Positions 9,746-18,703 are shown, counted from the first letter of the stretch. The stretch: DNA of 64,000 bases from Demequina oxidasica (GCF_000975115.1 NZ_BBRE01000002.1:124001-188000), one strand, 5' to 3'. Notes: generated by a model not told the origin, from the sequence alone. A program made the numbers and translations.

Positions 9746-11068
9746 GTGACGTTGCCCCAAGGCGATGCGTTCGTCGTATTGTTGCTCGCACTCTTTTACT
9801 CGTACCCGATCGTCGGCGGCATGGCGTTCATCATCTCCTCGTTCTACTACAGGGTTTTCGCCGAGACAAAGGATCTGCCTAGGTACTTAGAGCACGGTGA
9901 GCCGTTTGTGACAATCCTGGTTCCGGCTCACAATGAGGAGAGCTCCATTGCACAGACGGTTCGCTATCTTGCGACCCGGCTCAACTACCCCAGCGATAAG
10001 TACGAGATCATCGTGATCGACGACGGCTCGACTGACAGCACTGCGGCCATACTGTCTCAGCTTCAGGCGGAACTCCCCCTCTTGCGGGTGATCACCATCG
10101 TAAATAATCGCGGCAAGGCTCATGGCTTCAACGTTGCGCTCGCTTACGCGAAGGGCGAGTTCATACTGTCGAATGACGCTGATACCAGGCCTAATCCGGA
10201 TGCTCTATGGCAGTACATGAGCTACTTTGAGCGCGAGGGGTCGCAGAATGTGGGGGCAGTAACGGGGAACATGCTCTCTGCAAACCGCACCACACTTACT
10301 GCGCAGGCGCAACAAAACGAACTCAATTCGATCATCGGCATTATTAAACGATCTCAGATGTCCTACGGGGCACTCTTCGCGTTCTCCGGCGCGAACACGA
10401 TGTACCGCAAGGCCGCGGTTCTTGATTCAGGTGGGTGGCAAACCGAGCAGCCGACTGAAGATATCGCGATCGCGTGGGATATGCAGACGGGCGGTTGGCG
10501 TGCCCTGTTTGCCCCGCACATTCGGTTCTTCCTGGATGTCCCGGAAACTATGCCGCAGCTGTTCAAGCAGCGCCGGCGGTGGTCGGCGGGAGGGTTGTAC
10601 GTGCTCCTCACCAAGTCACCCAGACTCATGCGCCGCCCTATTCGTAATGCTCGAATGCTTCCAGTGATCTTCGACTACGGAGTCAGTACGCTGTGGAGCC
10701 TCTTCCATTGGGTGAGCCTCGTCCTCTTTGCGTGGGTCCAGGTATCCCTGGCGACGTCACAGCAGTGGGATCGGTTCTTTCACAACTGGTTCCTTGCCGG
10801 ATTGTTTGTTGCCGCTCAGATGGTGGTGGGAATGGTTCAGCTGGTGGTCGCCTCATACGACAACGACCGTGGGAGGTCGCTCAAGTACTTGCTGTTCGCT
10901 CCGTGGTACCTGTTGGCCTACTGGATGTTTAACGCCTGGACCATCACGTATGAGCTGTTTCCCGCGCTCGTCGCGATCTTCCAGCCCCGCGACGGTGGGG
11001 TGTGGGCATCTCCGAGGCGCTCGGCGAGTTTGCGGGATTCCACGCAGCAACGGGAGGCGCAGAGATGA
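9746..11068 (+). CDS. pgaC: PgaC/IcaA-like processive family 2 glycosyltransferase
   Basis: 440 residues. One N-terminal membrane segment (about 9-32), a GT-A catalytic domain, then about four C-terminal membrane segments. Catalytic motifs are intact: DDGST 92-96, DAD 144-146, TED 237-239 and QRRRW 275-279, the processive beta-glycan synthase set. The closest described type is poly-beta-1,6-N-acetylglucosamine synthase, but chitin, cellulose or hyaluronan-type products cannot be excluded. GTG 9746 has GAGGAGA 5 nt upstream. It overlaps the next gene by ATGA. No PgaA/PgaB-like deacetylase or export gene is adjacent. Confidence 0.88.
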   Translation: MTLPQGDAFVVLLLALFYSYPIVGGMAFIISSFYYRVFAETKDLPRYLEHGEPFVTILVPAHNEESSIAQTVRYLATRLNYPSDKYEIIVIDDGSTDSTAAILSQLQAELPLLRVITIVNNRGKAHGFNVALAYAKGEFILSNDADTRPNPDALWQYMSYFEREGSQNVGAVTGNMLSANRTTLTAQAQQNELNSIIGIIKRSQMSYGALFAFSGANTMYRKAAVLDSGGWQTEQPTEDIAIAWDMQTGGWRALFAPHIRFFLDVPETMPQLFKQRRRWSAGGLYVLLTKSPRLMRRPIRNARMLPVIFDYGVSTLWSLFHWVSLVLFAWVQVSLATSQQWDRFFHNWFLAGLFVAAQMVVGMVQLVVASYDNDRGRSLKYLLFAPWYLLAYWMFNAWTITYELFPALVAIFQPRDGGVWASPRRSASLRDSTQQREAQR

Positions 11069-11574
11069 GTCCCAAGCCCAGTTACATCACTCACTCGGTG
11101 GAAGAAAGCGACGTGACAGTCGACTGGTTCTTCGGAAGCGCCTCGGTGGCGGTGAAGGCGCGCCAGGTTGCGCTGGTCTCTGTGAGTTGGTTCTTTGCAC
11201 TTTTGCCTATCTGTCTCACCACATGGGCTCTAGTTCACCGCAACGATCCGGACAGCCCGTGGGCCAGGTACACGGATTGGTTCAATATCTGGCAGATCAT
11301 GATGACCGTGATCGCCGCGCTCATCGCATTCTTCGCGATCGCGTTCCTGTTGATGTTTCTGCTCAATCGGTCAGACATGCGCAAGCGAAACGTGCGCGAG
11401 ACCTACAACGTGGAGCGGCTGGACCGCCGGGTCGCGATCGCCGCTGATTGGTACTCGGAGCGGTACGGCGACAAGAGCGAGCGGATCGATGAGTCGCGAG
11501 TGATCGTGCTACCCGGTAGCAACATCGGGACATACGAGCTGCGCGAGTTGTATGCGAAGAACGAGGTCGGCTAA
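11065..11574 (+). CDS. PgaD-like two-helix membrane partner of the glycosyltransferase
   Basis: 169 residues with two membrane segments (about residues 31-52 and 74-98) separated by an extracytoplasmic loop, and a charged cytoplasmic C-terminus of about 70 residues (NVRETYNVERLDRRVAIAADWYSERYG). ATG 11065 overlaps the glycosyltransferase stop. In described PNAG systems the synthase needs a small two-helix partner (PgaD or IcaD), and this gene has that size, topology and position. The primary sequence does not itself prove homology. Confidence 0.6.
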   Translation: MSPKPSYITHSVEESDVTVDWFFGSASVAVKARQVALVSVSWFFALLPICLTTWALVHRNDPDSPWARYTDWFNIWQIMMTVIAALIAFFAIAFLLMFLLNRSDMRKRNVRETYNVERLDRRVAIAADWYSERYGDKSERIDESRVIVLPGSNIGTYELRELYAKNEVG

Positions 11575-11594
11575 AAAGTTCGGGAGTTGCCGTG

Positions 11595-11672
11595 ATGCTT
11601 ACTCGTGATTCTCGCGTGGGCGCTCAACGTGTTGACAACCCGCCAAAGCCGATGCCGAGCCAGACCACGTAA
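11595..11672 (+). CDS. Possible 25-residue micro-ORF after the pgaC-like operon
   Basis: ATG 11595 follows a GGGAG site (11582-11586) 20 nt after the previous stop. It encodes 25 polar residues ending PKPMPSQTT. There is no similarity I can name. It overlaps a hydrophobic 30-codon frame on the opposite strand (11716 to 11624). Either or neither may be real. Confidence 0.2.
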   Translation: MLTRDSRVGAQRVDNPPKPMPSQTT

Positions 11673-11752
11673 GTGAAAACGTCGGTAGCCCAGCGCGCGA
11701 CCGTGACGAAGTGCACGGTGGCGAGGTGATCATCCTATGGCTCGGCTCAAAC

Positions 11753-13927
11753 TTAGCGGGTTAGCACCACGAGTTCCTGCGTCGCCCGAGTCATCGCCAC
11801 GTAGCGATCCACGGCGCCCTCGATGCCCTCGCCGAACGCGGCGGGGTCGACGAGCACGACGAGGTCGAATTCCAGTCCCTTGGATAGGGCGGGGGAGAGC
11901 GACCGCACGCGCTTGGTCGACTGGAAGGACTCAGCGCCGATGACGACCGCGGTGCCGTCCGGGTGCTCCGCCAGCCACGAGTCGAGGATTGAGGAGAGCT
12001 CGCTAACCGACCCATGCCGCACGGGTACCCCACTGGAACGCACAGAGGTGGGTACGTTCGCATCGGGAATCGCGGAGCGAATCACTGGCGAGGCCTCTGC
12101 CATCACCTCCTCGGGGGTGCGGTAGTTGACGCTGAGCGAGGCGATGCGGGCGCGGTCCAGGCCTACGGCCGTGAGCCGCTCCTGCCACGAGTGGGTGAAG
12201 CCGTGCCTGGCCTGCGCGCGGTCGCCCACGATCGTGAAGCTCTTCGAGGGGCAGCGGCGCATCAGCATTTGCCATTGCGCATCGGTGAGTTCCTGGGCCT
12301 CGTCGACGATGATGTGCGAGAACGGCCCCGCGAGGCGATCCGCGTGGGCACCGGGCGCGTCGGTGTCGCGGGCAAGGGTGTTCTCCGCGTCGATACCCAT
12401 CAGCATGCCCACCGCCGCCTCAAAGTCCTTGTCCGCGGTGACAGCCTCGTCCACGACCAGCGACATAAACTCGCGGTCCTTCGCATCGTCAGCGGCACGG
12501 CGGCGTCTGCGAGCCGAGGCCTTCGAGTCGCCCAGGCGATATCTGGCCGCGTCCAGCAGAGGAAGGTCGGACTGAGTCCAGGCCTGTGCATCGGCTCGCT
12601 GCAGCGACGCCACCTCGTCAGCAGCTAGCCATGGTGCGCACATGCGCAGGTAGGCCGGCACGGACCACAGATCCGAGACCACGTCCTCGGCCTCGAGCAG
12701 CGGCCACGCACTGTTGAAGGCGCCCGTGAGGTCGTGATTGCCCGCCAGGGTGCGCCGCAGCATGCCGATCTCGATGGTGAGGCCGTCATCCGTCATGTCA
12801 GGGTCGACGTCTTCGCGCTTGTCCCAAATCACGCCAGTCAGCGCCTCCCACACTTGATCCCGCGCCTCGTTGTGTGGAGTGCTGGGTTCGGGGGCATCGA
12901 ACGCCTCGGCCCAGTCCTGGGCGCTGAGCCACACCTCGGACCAGGTGGTCTCCACGATCAGTCCGTCGGTGGGCGGCTGCTCGTACAGCGCTACGGCTGC
13001 GTCGATTGCGCGCTCCATGTTGGCAGCAGACTTGAGTTGAGCCACGGCTGGCCTGGCCTCCTCCGGTGCCGCCGCACCCTCGGGCACCAGGTGTCTCAAG
13101 GTGCAGGTCTGGACGCCATCCTCGCCAAGGCTGGGCAGCACATCAGCGACATACGCGAGGTACGGGTCGTGGGGGCCCACGAAGAGCACGCCACCGCGCC
13201 GGTCTCCCAGGTGGGGGTCCGAGTAGAGCAGGTACGCCGCGCGGTGCAGTGCGACCACGGTCTTTCCAGTTCCGGGCCCGCCGTCGACCACGAGGGCGCC
13301 GCGGGCTCCCGCGCGAATAATCTGGTCTTGGTCGGATTGAATGGTGGCGAGCACGTCTCGCATCCGTGAGGACCGGCTCTCGCCCAGACTTGCGATGAAG
13401 GACGACTCCTCGTCGAGGGAAACGCCGTCCGGAGCGGCGTCAAAGTCGAAGACTTCATCCCAGTAGTCAGTGACCTGGCTTTGTGTCCAGTGGTAGCGAC
13501 GGCGGCTCACCAGGCCCATAGGGTTGGCGTAGGTAGCGCCAAAGAACGGCTCCGCCGCGGGAGCGCGCCAGTCGATCAGCAGGGGATTTCCGTCGCCGTC
13601 CGTCAATCCCACGCGTCCAACGTAAATGGGTTCGCCGCTTGCCTTGCCATCGGCGCCAAGGGGCACCATCCTCCCCAAGCAAAGGTCGACGCCATAGCGC
13701 CGCAGCACCTTGAGGCGACCCACCAGGCGATGCACCTCGAGATCCCGGTTGAGTGCAGCCTCACCGGCCGCACCCGGGGCTTTGCGTTCTGCGTCGAGCC
13801 GCTCGGATAGATCGGAGATCTGACTGTCGAGCCGCGCGGAAAGTCGCTGAAAGTGATCGTCATCGTGCTGGATGAGCAAGGCGTCGGCCTTACTGTCGAG
13901 CGACACGGGAAGGTTGAAATGGGACAT
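11753..13927 (-). CDS. helR: RNA polymerase-recycling ATPase, HelR/HelD class
   Basis: 724 residues, a UvrD-like superfamily 1 ATPase. The N-terminal coiled-coil arm (about residues 12-75) precedes a domain with LTDGDGNPLLIDWRAPAAEPFF and the SRRRYHW segment typical of actinobacterial HelD. Walker A is GGPGTGKT (about 216-223); motif II is VDEAQ. HelD proteins enter stalled RNA polymerase and release it from nucleic acid; the HelR subset displaces bound rifamycins in Mycobacterium abscessus and Streptomyces. ATG 13927 is chosen because MSHFNLP then leads straight into the conserved arm. The gene is monocistronic. Rifamycin protection is inferred from family only. Confidence 0.9.
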   Translation of the reverse strand: MSHFNLPVSLDSKADALLIQHDDDHFQRLSARLDSQISDLSERLDAERKAPGAAGEAALNRDLEVHRLVGRLKVLRRYGVDLCLGRMVPLGADGKASGEPIYVGRVGLTDGDGNPLLIDWRAPAAEPFFGATYANPMGLVSRRRYHWTQSQVTDYWDEVFDFDAAPDGVSLDEESSFIASLGESRSSRMRDVLATIQSDQDQIIRAGARGALVVDGGPGTGKTVVALHRAAYLLYSDPHLGDRRGGVLFVGPHDPYLAYVADVLPSLGEDGVQTCTLRHLVPEGAAAPEEARPAVAQLKSAANMERAIDAAVALYEQPPTDGLIVETTWSEVWLSAQDWAEAFDAPEPSTPHNEARDQVWEALTGVIWDKREDVDPDMTDDGLTIEIGMLRRTLAGNHDLTGAFNSAWPLLEAEDVVSDLWSVPAYLRMCAPWLAADEVASLQRADAQAWTQSDLPLLDAARYRLGDSKASARRRRRAADDAKDREFMSLVVDEAVTADKDFEAAVGMLMGIDAENTLARDTDAPGAHADRLAGPFSHIIVDEAQELTDAQWQMLMRRCPSKSFTIVGDRAQARHGFTHSWQERLTAVGLDRARIASLSVNYRTPEEVMAEASPVIRSAIPDANVPTSVRSSGVPVRHGSVSELSSILDSWLAEHPDGTAVVIGAESFQSTKRVRSLSPALSKGLEFDLVVLVDPAAFGEGIEGAVDRYVAMTRATQELVVLTR

Positions 13928-14236
13928 CGTCAAGCGGTTCAACTCCAATTTCGCTGGCGAACGCGGGTGGCGTAAGCCCGCCAATTCTTCTTGCTGGATG
14001 GTGCTTTCGGCAGGCCTCGTTACGTGAGGTAGCCCGACGATTGGACGGTGAGAGAGGCGCAGCGTCACCGCGGGCTAACTGCCCCTTAGATCCTACGTAT
14101 GACTTTCGAGAATATTCCCGATTCAGGCGCTTTCTGCCATTGACTGAATTTTCGTTTTTGACGAGCGAAGCGACGCCGATCCTGCTTAATATGAGTTTGC
14201 TGAGATCAACTGCTGAGATCAACGGAGGTAGCAATC
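13928..14236. other. Divergent intergenic region between helR and csbD
   Basis: 309 bp holding both promoters. At 13963-13979 the minus strand reads GGGCTTACGCCACCCGC, whose left half resembles the rifamycin-associated element found upstream of helR and other rifamycin genes; the right half matches poorly. TTGACG (14158-14163) and TAATAT (14187-14192) are possible csbD promoter pieces but are too widely spaced. Two direct repeats lie before the csbD ribosome site. Confidence 0.4.
14199..14223 (+). repeat. Direct repeat in the csbD leader
   Basis: GCTGAGATCAAC occurs at 14199-14210 and again at 14212-14223, one base apart. The second copy runs directly into the ribosome site GGAGG of csbD. 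It could bind a regulator or affect translation. Confidence 0.6.
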
Positions 14237-14431
14237 ATGGGACTTGGTGACAAGATCGGAAACGCTGCAGAGGACGCCAAGGGCAAGGGCAAGGAAGCCT
14301 TCGGTAAGGCCACTGACAACGAGCAGATGGAGGCCGAGGGCAAGCTCGACCAGGCTAAGGCAGATGCCAAGAACAAGGTCGAGGATGCCAAGGATTCCGC
14401 GGCCGAGAAGTTCAACGACTCCACGGAGTAG
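14237..14431 (+). CDS. csbD: CsbD family stress protein
   Basis: 64 residues, very polar, rich in Lys, Ala, Asp and Glu, without hydrophobic segments. It opens with MGLGDKIGNAAEDAKGKGKEA and has the later EAEGKLDQAKADAKNK repeat-like stretch, the CsbD pattern. CsbD proteins are small, largely disordered and induced by general stress in several bacteria; their molecular role is not established. AACGGAGGT lies 7 nt before ATG 14237. A strong terminator follows, so it is a single-gene transcript. Confidence 0.92.
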   Translation: MGLGDKIGNAAEDAKGKGKEAFGKATDNEQMEAEGKLDQAKADAKNKVEDAKDSAAEKFNDSTE

Positions 14432-14461
14432 GCGCTAGCAACCTCGCATTTTTAGTGACGG

Positions 14462-14503
14462 GCCCCCGGGAACGAACCGAACGGTCGGTTCCCGGGGGCT
14501 TTG
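14462..14503 (+). terminator. Rho-independent terminator of csbD
   Basis: A 12-bp GC-rich stem, GCCCCCGGGAAC (14462-14473) with GTTCCCGGGGGC (14488-14499), followed by TTTGTTG. It ends 31 nt before the next gene's start. Confidence 0.85.
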
Positions 14504-14533
14504 TTGTGCCTGTGCCCGCTTACGCTTGACTGC

Positions 14534-15157
14534 ATGACCGACCTCTTCGCACTACGTTCCACTGACTCTGAGCCCACTGACCCTCACGAGTTCCTTGCCG
14601 TGTTCCTGCACGGATACGGATCCGATGAGCGCGACCTGGCTGGCCTATCTGGCTACCTCCCGCTAGGACTGCCGTGGGCATCGGTGCGCGCGCCCCTGCG
14701 TCACCCGGCATTCGGGTACTCCTGGTACCCGCTCGAGGGTGAATTCTCGCCCGCTGAGGCCATTGCCGAGGCGACGGAGGCGCTGTGGGCTTGGGTCGAC
14801 ACTCACGTCGCTCCAGGGGTGCAGATTGTTCCCATCGGTTTCTCGCAGGGCGCCATGATGGCGAGCCAACTGCTCCGCACGCGCCCGGAGCGCATCGGCG
14901 TGACGGTCGCCCTCAGCGGGTACGTCTCTGACACGCCACGGCCGGCCGATGCCGCGCTCGCCCAGTCTCGCCCGCGCGTGTTCTGGGGTAGGGGAGATCA
15001 GGACCCAGTCATCCCGGCACACGAGGTGGCCGCCGCCGGCGAGTGGTTCGAGGCTCATACCTCTCTCGAGCGGCACGTGTACCCCGGCATGGGGCACAGC
15101 GTCAGCGAGGAGGAGCTGGTTGATATCCGTCAGTTCCTCGCCCGCACGCTCGGCTAG
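14534..15157 (+). CDS. Alpha/beta hydrolase, phospholipase/carboxylesterase family
   Basis: 207 residues, cytoplasmic. The oxyanion-hole motif HGYG is at 26-29; the nucleophile is Ser104 in GFSQGA; the acid is in GDQDPVIP; the base histidine is in GMGHSV. The order and spacing match the carboxylesterase/YpfH-like group, which hydrolyses short acyl esters. ATG 14534 is supported by TACGCT 7 nt upstream and by the terminator just before it; a longer frame from 14501 would begin inside that terminator. The physiological ester is unknown. Confidence 0.88.
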   Translation: MTDLFALRSTDSEPTDPHEFLAVFLHGYGSDERDLAGLSGYLPLGLPWASVRAPLRHPAFGYSWYPLEGEFSPAEAIAEATEALWAWVDTHVAPGVQIVPIGFSQGAMMASQLLRTRPERIGVTVALSGYVSDTPRPADAALAQSRPRVFWGRGDQDPVIPAHEVAAAGEWFEAHTSLERHVYPGMGHSVSEEELVDIRQFLARTLG

Positions 15158-15242
15158 GAACCCACCGGCTTCAACGCTTACCTTGGAGCCGATGTGGACG
15201 CCTATTTGGGTTCAGGTGTAAGCACAGGGGCGTCAAGGGTGG

Positions 15243-16742
15243 TTAGTGCGTGATGGCGCCTTCAGTGTGGCTACCCGCGGGAACCTCATCCACGGGATCT
15301 TCCGCTGGCGGGCGTACAAAGAACGCGAACACAATCGCGAGCGAGGCCATCACGGCGCCGATCATGAACGCCGCTTGGATGCCGTCCGACTGCGCCTGGG
15401 CGGCGCTGGCACCCTCATCGGCCGAGGCGATCGCGACTGCTGACATCGTCGAGATGAAGAGTGCCGTGCCTGCCGCTCCCGCGACTTGCTGAAGCGTCGA
15501 CAGCGTCGCTGACCCGTGCGAGTAGAGGTGAGGCGGCAGTGAACCCAGGCTGGCGGTGAACAACGGCGTGAACATCAGTGCCAGACCAATGCTGAGGGTC
15601 ATGTGAGCCGCGACGAGTTGCCATACGGGCGTTCCGGGGTCAAGGATGAATGTCAAGGTCCACAGCACGGCGGCGACGAGGATCGCACCGGGAACTAACA
15701 GCGGTCGTGGTCCGATGCGGTCGTAGAGTTTGCCAATGGTGGGGGCAAGTAGGCCCATGATGAGGCCACCGGGCAGAATAACGAGACCGCTCTCCAGCAC
15801 ACTGAGCCCCAGTACACCCTGGATGAATAGCGGCAGCAGAATTAACGAGCCGAACAGCGACACCATCAGGATCATGAACATCACCACCGAGATGGTGAAC
15901 GTGGGAGTGCGGAACACGCGCAGATCCAGCAGCGCGGTGTTGGTCCGCTGCAGCACGATCTGGCGCCATACAAACAGTCCAAGGGTCACGATGCCCACGC
16001 TGATGGCGGCGATGGTGGACATAGCGAGGCTGCCCTCCGTCGACTCACCTAGGCGGCTGAGCCCAAACACGAAACCGCCGAAGCCGAACGCTGAGAGCAC
16101 GACGGACAGCAAGTCGAGTGGCACATTGCGCGGCTCGGTGACGTTCTCCATGCGACGCCAGCCCATCCACAGCGCCACCAGCGCTACCGGAAGCACAAAG
16201 ATAAACATGTAGCGCCAGCTGAACACAGACAGGATCAGGCCCGAGATGGTGGGTCCAATTGCGGGTGCGACGGAGATCACGATGGAGATACTGCCCATGC
16301 GCCGTCCGCGCGTAGCAGGGGGCTCGAGCTGCATGACGGTGGTGATGAGCAGGGGAAACATGATTGCGGTACCGCTGGCCTGAATGACACGCGCGATCAG
16401 CAGAACGTCGAATCCTGGCGCGACCGCCGCCAGGAGCGTGCCTGCGCTGAAGAGTGACATGGCCGCGATGAAGATGCCGCGGGTGGGGAAGCGCTGCAGC
16501 AGAAAGCCGGTGATGGGAATTACCACGGCCATGGTGAGCAGGAACGCGGTGGTCAGCCACTGCGCCGCATTGGCCGTGATTTCTAGATCCGTCATGAGGT
16601 GCGGGATCGCGACGCCCATCACGGTCTCGTTCAGGATGACCACAAAGGCGGAAACCACCAGCAGCATGATCACGCGTGAATTGCGCTTGCTGTGGTCCTG
16701 CGTCAACGTGGGGGTGGGGTTATCGGCGGGAATCTCTGTCAC
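15243..16742 (-). CDS. MFS multidrug transporter, DHA2 (EmrB/QacA) type
   Basis: 499 residues with about 14 membrane segments. The first helix has FVVILNETVMGVAIPHL, typical of EmrB/LmrB-like proton antiporters, and motif C-like glycines occur in helix 5 (SVAPAIGPTISG). GTG 16742 is chosen; a GGAAGG site lies 12 nt upstream, which is long. A short palindrome (16778-16790) lies upstream and could be an operator. No regulator gene is adjacent and the substrate is unknown. Confidence 0.88.
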   Translation of the reverse strand: MTEIPADNPTPTLTQDHSKRNSRVIMLLVVSAFVVILNETVMGVAIPHLMTDLEITANAAQWLTTAFLLTMAVVIPITGFLLQRFPTRGIFIAAMSLFSAGTLLAAVAPGFDVLLIARVIQASGTAIMFPLLITTVMQLEPPATRGRRMGSISIVISVAPAIGPTISGLILSVFSWRYMFIFVLPVALVALWMGWRRMENVTEPRNVPLDLLSVVLSAFGFGGFVFGLSRLGESTEGSLAMSTIAAISVGIVTLGLFVWRQIVLQRTNTALLDLRVFRTPTFTISVVMFMILMVSLFGSLILLPLFIQGVLGLSVLESGLVILPGGLIMGLLAPTIGKLYDRIGPRPLLVPGAILVAAVLWTLTFILDPGTPVWQLVAAHMTLSIGLALMFTPLFTASLGSLPPHLYSHGSATLSTLQQVAGAAGTALFISTMSAVAIASADEGASAAQAQSDGIQAAFMIGAVMASLAIVFAFFVRPPAEDPVDEVPAGSHTEGAITH

Positions 16743-16777
16743 GAGGGCGTGCGCCTTCCTATATCAAAAACGTGGGG

Positions 16778-16790
16778 GAACACGGTGTTC
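16778..16790. promoter_or_regulatory. Short perfect inverted repeat between an MFS gene and an SGNH hydrolase gene
   Basis: GAACAC-G-GTGTTC, 36 bp upstream of the MFS start on the other strand. A possible regulator site; short enough that chance is not excluded. Confidence 0.3.
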
Positions 16791-16852
16791 GCGCGTATGC
16801 CTCAAGGCTATCTTGTGCACGCGCCTCGTCCAGCCGGTTATAGGCTCGTGTG

Positions 16853-17638
16853 ATGCGCTATGTAGCTATTGGAGACAGCTTCACCGAGGGTGTAGGTGAC
16901 GATGTAGGAAACGATGCTGTGCGAGGCTGGGCTGACCTGGTCGCCGCTGGTCTTGCGGCAGCAGGGCAGGACGTCTGGTACTCAAACCTCGCGATCCGCG
17001 GCCGCCTCATTCAGGCAATTGTCGACACCCAACTCGAGCCTGCGCTCGCGCTTGATCCCGCGCCGGATTTGATGACGTTCAACGGTGGCGGCAACGACAT
17101 GTTGCGCACGGGATTCAGCGTGGAGCACGTGATGGGTCTTGCCGAGCGAGTGGTGGAGCGCTGCGCGCAGACGGGCACTCGCTTGGTCATTCTCAGCGGT
17201 GGTGACCCCACCGACGGCCTTCCACGTGGCCGGACTATTCGCACCCGCGGCAACGACTTCATGGACTTCACCCGCGACATGCTCGCCAAGCATCCGGAGG
17301 TCGCCTTTGTCGACAACTTCAGTGATGAGGAGCTGCGCGACGGGGCCTACTGGGCCGCGGACCGCCTACACCTCAACGCACTCGGGCACGCCCGCGTCGC
17401 CGCGCGCGTGTTGACGGCGTTGGGAGTCGAGACGCCGCTACCCACGGCGGACGATGCGACGGTCGCCAAGCGAAGCGTCCTCACCGAGGCGAAATACGTG
17501 GGCGCTTACGTGCTCCCATGGATCGCGAGGCGTGTCACGCGCACTAGTTCAGGCGATGGCCGCCAACCTAAGTACGCGGACTGGGTGCGCATCGACGGCG
17601 CTACGTCCGCGGCTGACGCTGCCAAGGCGACGGACTAG
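16853..17638 (+). CDS. SGNH/GDSL family hydrolase
   Basis: 261 residues without a signal peptide. Block I GDSFTEG (residues 7-13, catalytic Ser in GDS), block III GGND near residue 83, and block V with the D..H pair in DRLHLNALGH are all present, giving a complete SGNH active site. The C-terminal 50 residues (IARRVTRTSSGDGR, then YADWVRIDG) extend past the core, as in many actinobacterial members. ATG 16853 lies 6 nt after TAGGCT (16841-16846), so the message is probably leaderless. The ester substrate is unknown. Confidence 0.88.
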   Translation: MRYVAIGDSFTEGVGDDVGNDAVRGWADLVAAGLAAAGQDVWYSNLAIRGRLIQAIVDTQLEPALALDPAPDLMTFNGGGNDMLRTGFSVEHVMGLAERVVERCAQTGTRLVILSGGDPTDGLPRGRTIRTRGNDFMDFTRDMLAKHPEVAFVDNFSDEELRDGAYWAADRLHLNALGHARVAARVLTALGVETPLPTADDATVAKRSVLTEAKYVGAYVLPWIARRVTRTSSGDGRQPKYADWVRIDGATSAADAAKATD

Positions 17639-17643
17639 GTCGC

Positions 17644-18612
17644 TCAATAACCCGTCGGCTGGCGCGGCGTGTAGGGCGCCTCAAGTGCGGCGACCTCATC
17701 TTCGGTGAGGGAAATATCTAAGGCCGCCGCGGCATCGGCGAGGTGGTGTGGCTTGGTGGCGCCCACGAGCGGTGCGGAGACCACTGGATTGCGCAACACC
17801 CATGCGAGCGCAACCTGCGCCATCGGGATGCCTCGCGCGGTGGCGACCTTCTCGCAGGCGCCAGCGATGTACTCGTCGTCCGCATTAAATCGGTCGGCGA
17901 TGAGTTCATCTGCGCCGCTGCGCTTGGTCTGTTGACCCCAGGGGCGAGTGAGTTGGCCCCGAGCGAGCGGGCTCCACGGCAGCGAACCGACGCCCTGATC
18001 CGCCAGCAGGCCAAACATCTCCCGTTCCTCCTCGCGCATCATCAGCGAGTACTGGTTCTGCATCGACACGAACCGCGTCCACCCCCCAAGGTCCGCGGCG
18101 TGCTGCATCAAAGCGAACTGCCACGCCCACATTGACGACGCGCCCAGGTAGCGCACCTTGCCGGCCTTGACCACGTCGTGCAGGACCTCCATGGTCTCCT
18201 CGATAGGAGTCTGCGGGTCAAAGCGGTGGATTTGGTAGAGGTCTACGTAGTCGGTTCCCAGCCGCGTGAGCGAGGCGTCTATTTGCTCGAGAATTGCCTT
18301 GCGCGACAGCCCCCCTCCGCCTGGTCCGCCGTGCATCGGGAAGAAGACCTTGGTCGCAAGGACTATGTCCTCGCGCCGCGAATACGTGTTGATCGCGCGT
18401 CCCACCACCTCTTCCGAGGTGCCGTCGCCATAGACGTTCGCGGTATCCCAGAAGTTGATACCGAGGTCGAGCGCTTGGCGGAAGATCGGCTCCGCGGCCT
18501 CGTCGCTAAGCGCCCAGTCATTGCCCTCGACCGCTGGGTCACCAAAGCTCATGCAGCCAAGCGCTAGGCGGCTGATGTTCAGCCCGGACGTGCCGAGTCG
18601 AGTGGTCTGCAA
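17644..18612 (-). CDS. Aldo/keto reductase
   Basis: 322 residues, TIM-barrel NADPH-dependent carbonyl reductase family. The catalytic tetrad is intact: Asp56 (FWDTAN), Tyr61 (VYGDGTSEE), Lys88 (LATK) and His129 (YQIHRFD). It resembles the YajO/AKR11-like group acting on small aldehydes and ketones. The start is TTG 18612, with GAGGAGA 5 nt upstream. It is convergent with the SGNH hydrolase (stops 5 nt apart). The natural substrate is unknown. Confidence 0.9.
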   Translation of the reverse strand: MQTTRLGTSGLNISRLALGCMSFGDPAVEGNDWALSDEAAEPIFRQALDLGINFWDTANVYGDGTSEEVVGRAINTYSRREDIVLATKVFFPMHGGPGGGGLSRKAILEQIDASLTRLGTDYVDLYQIHRFDPQTPIEETMEVLHDVVKAGKVRYLGASSMWAWQFALMQHAADLGGWTRFVSMQNQYSLMMREEEREMFGLLADQGVGSLPWSPLARGQLTRPWGQQTKRSGADELIADRFNADDEYIAGACEKVATARGIPMAQVALAWVLRNPVVSAPLVGATKPHHLADAAAALDISLTEDEVAALEAPYTPRQPTGY

Positions 18613-18703
18613 GGGAGTCTCCTCGGTCGATGTCTGCGCGGCAGGTGCGGCGCGCTGTCACTCCAATGTAACTGTGTTTCGCCTAGTGACGTAGGGTGCG
18701 AAT

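Noticed and set aside
10728..11447. 239-codon frame spanning the end of the pgaC-like gene and the pgaD-like gene
   Set aside because: It is out of frame with two well-supported membrane proteins and encodes an Arg/Ser-rich string.
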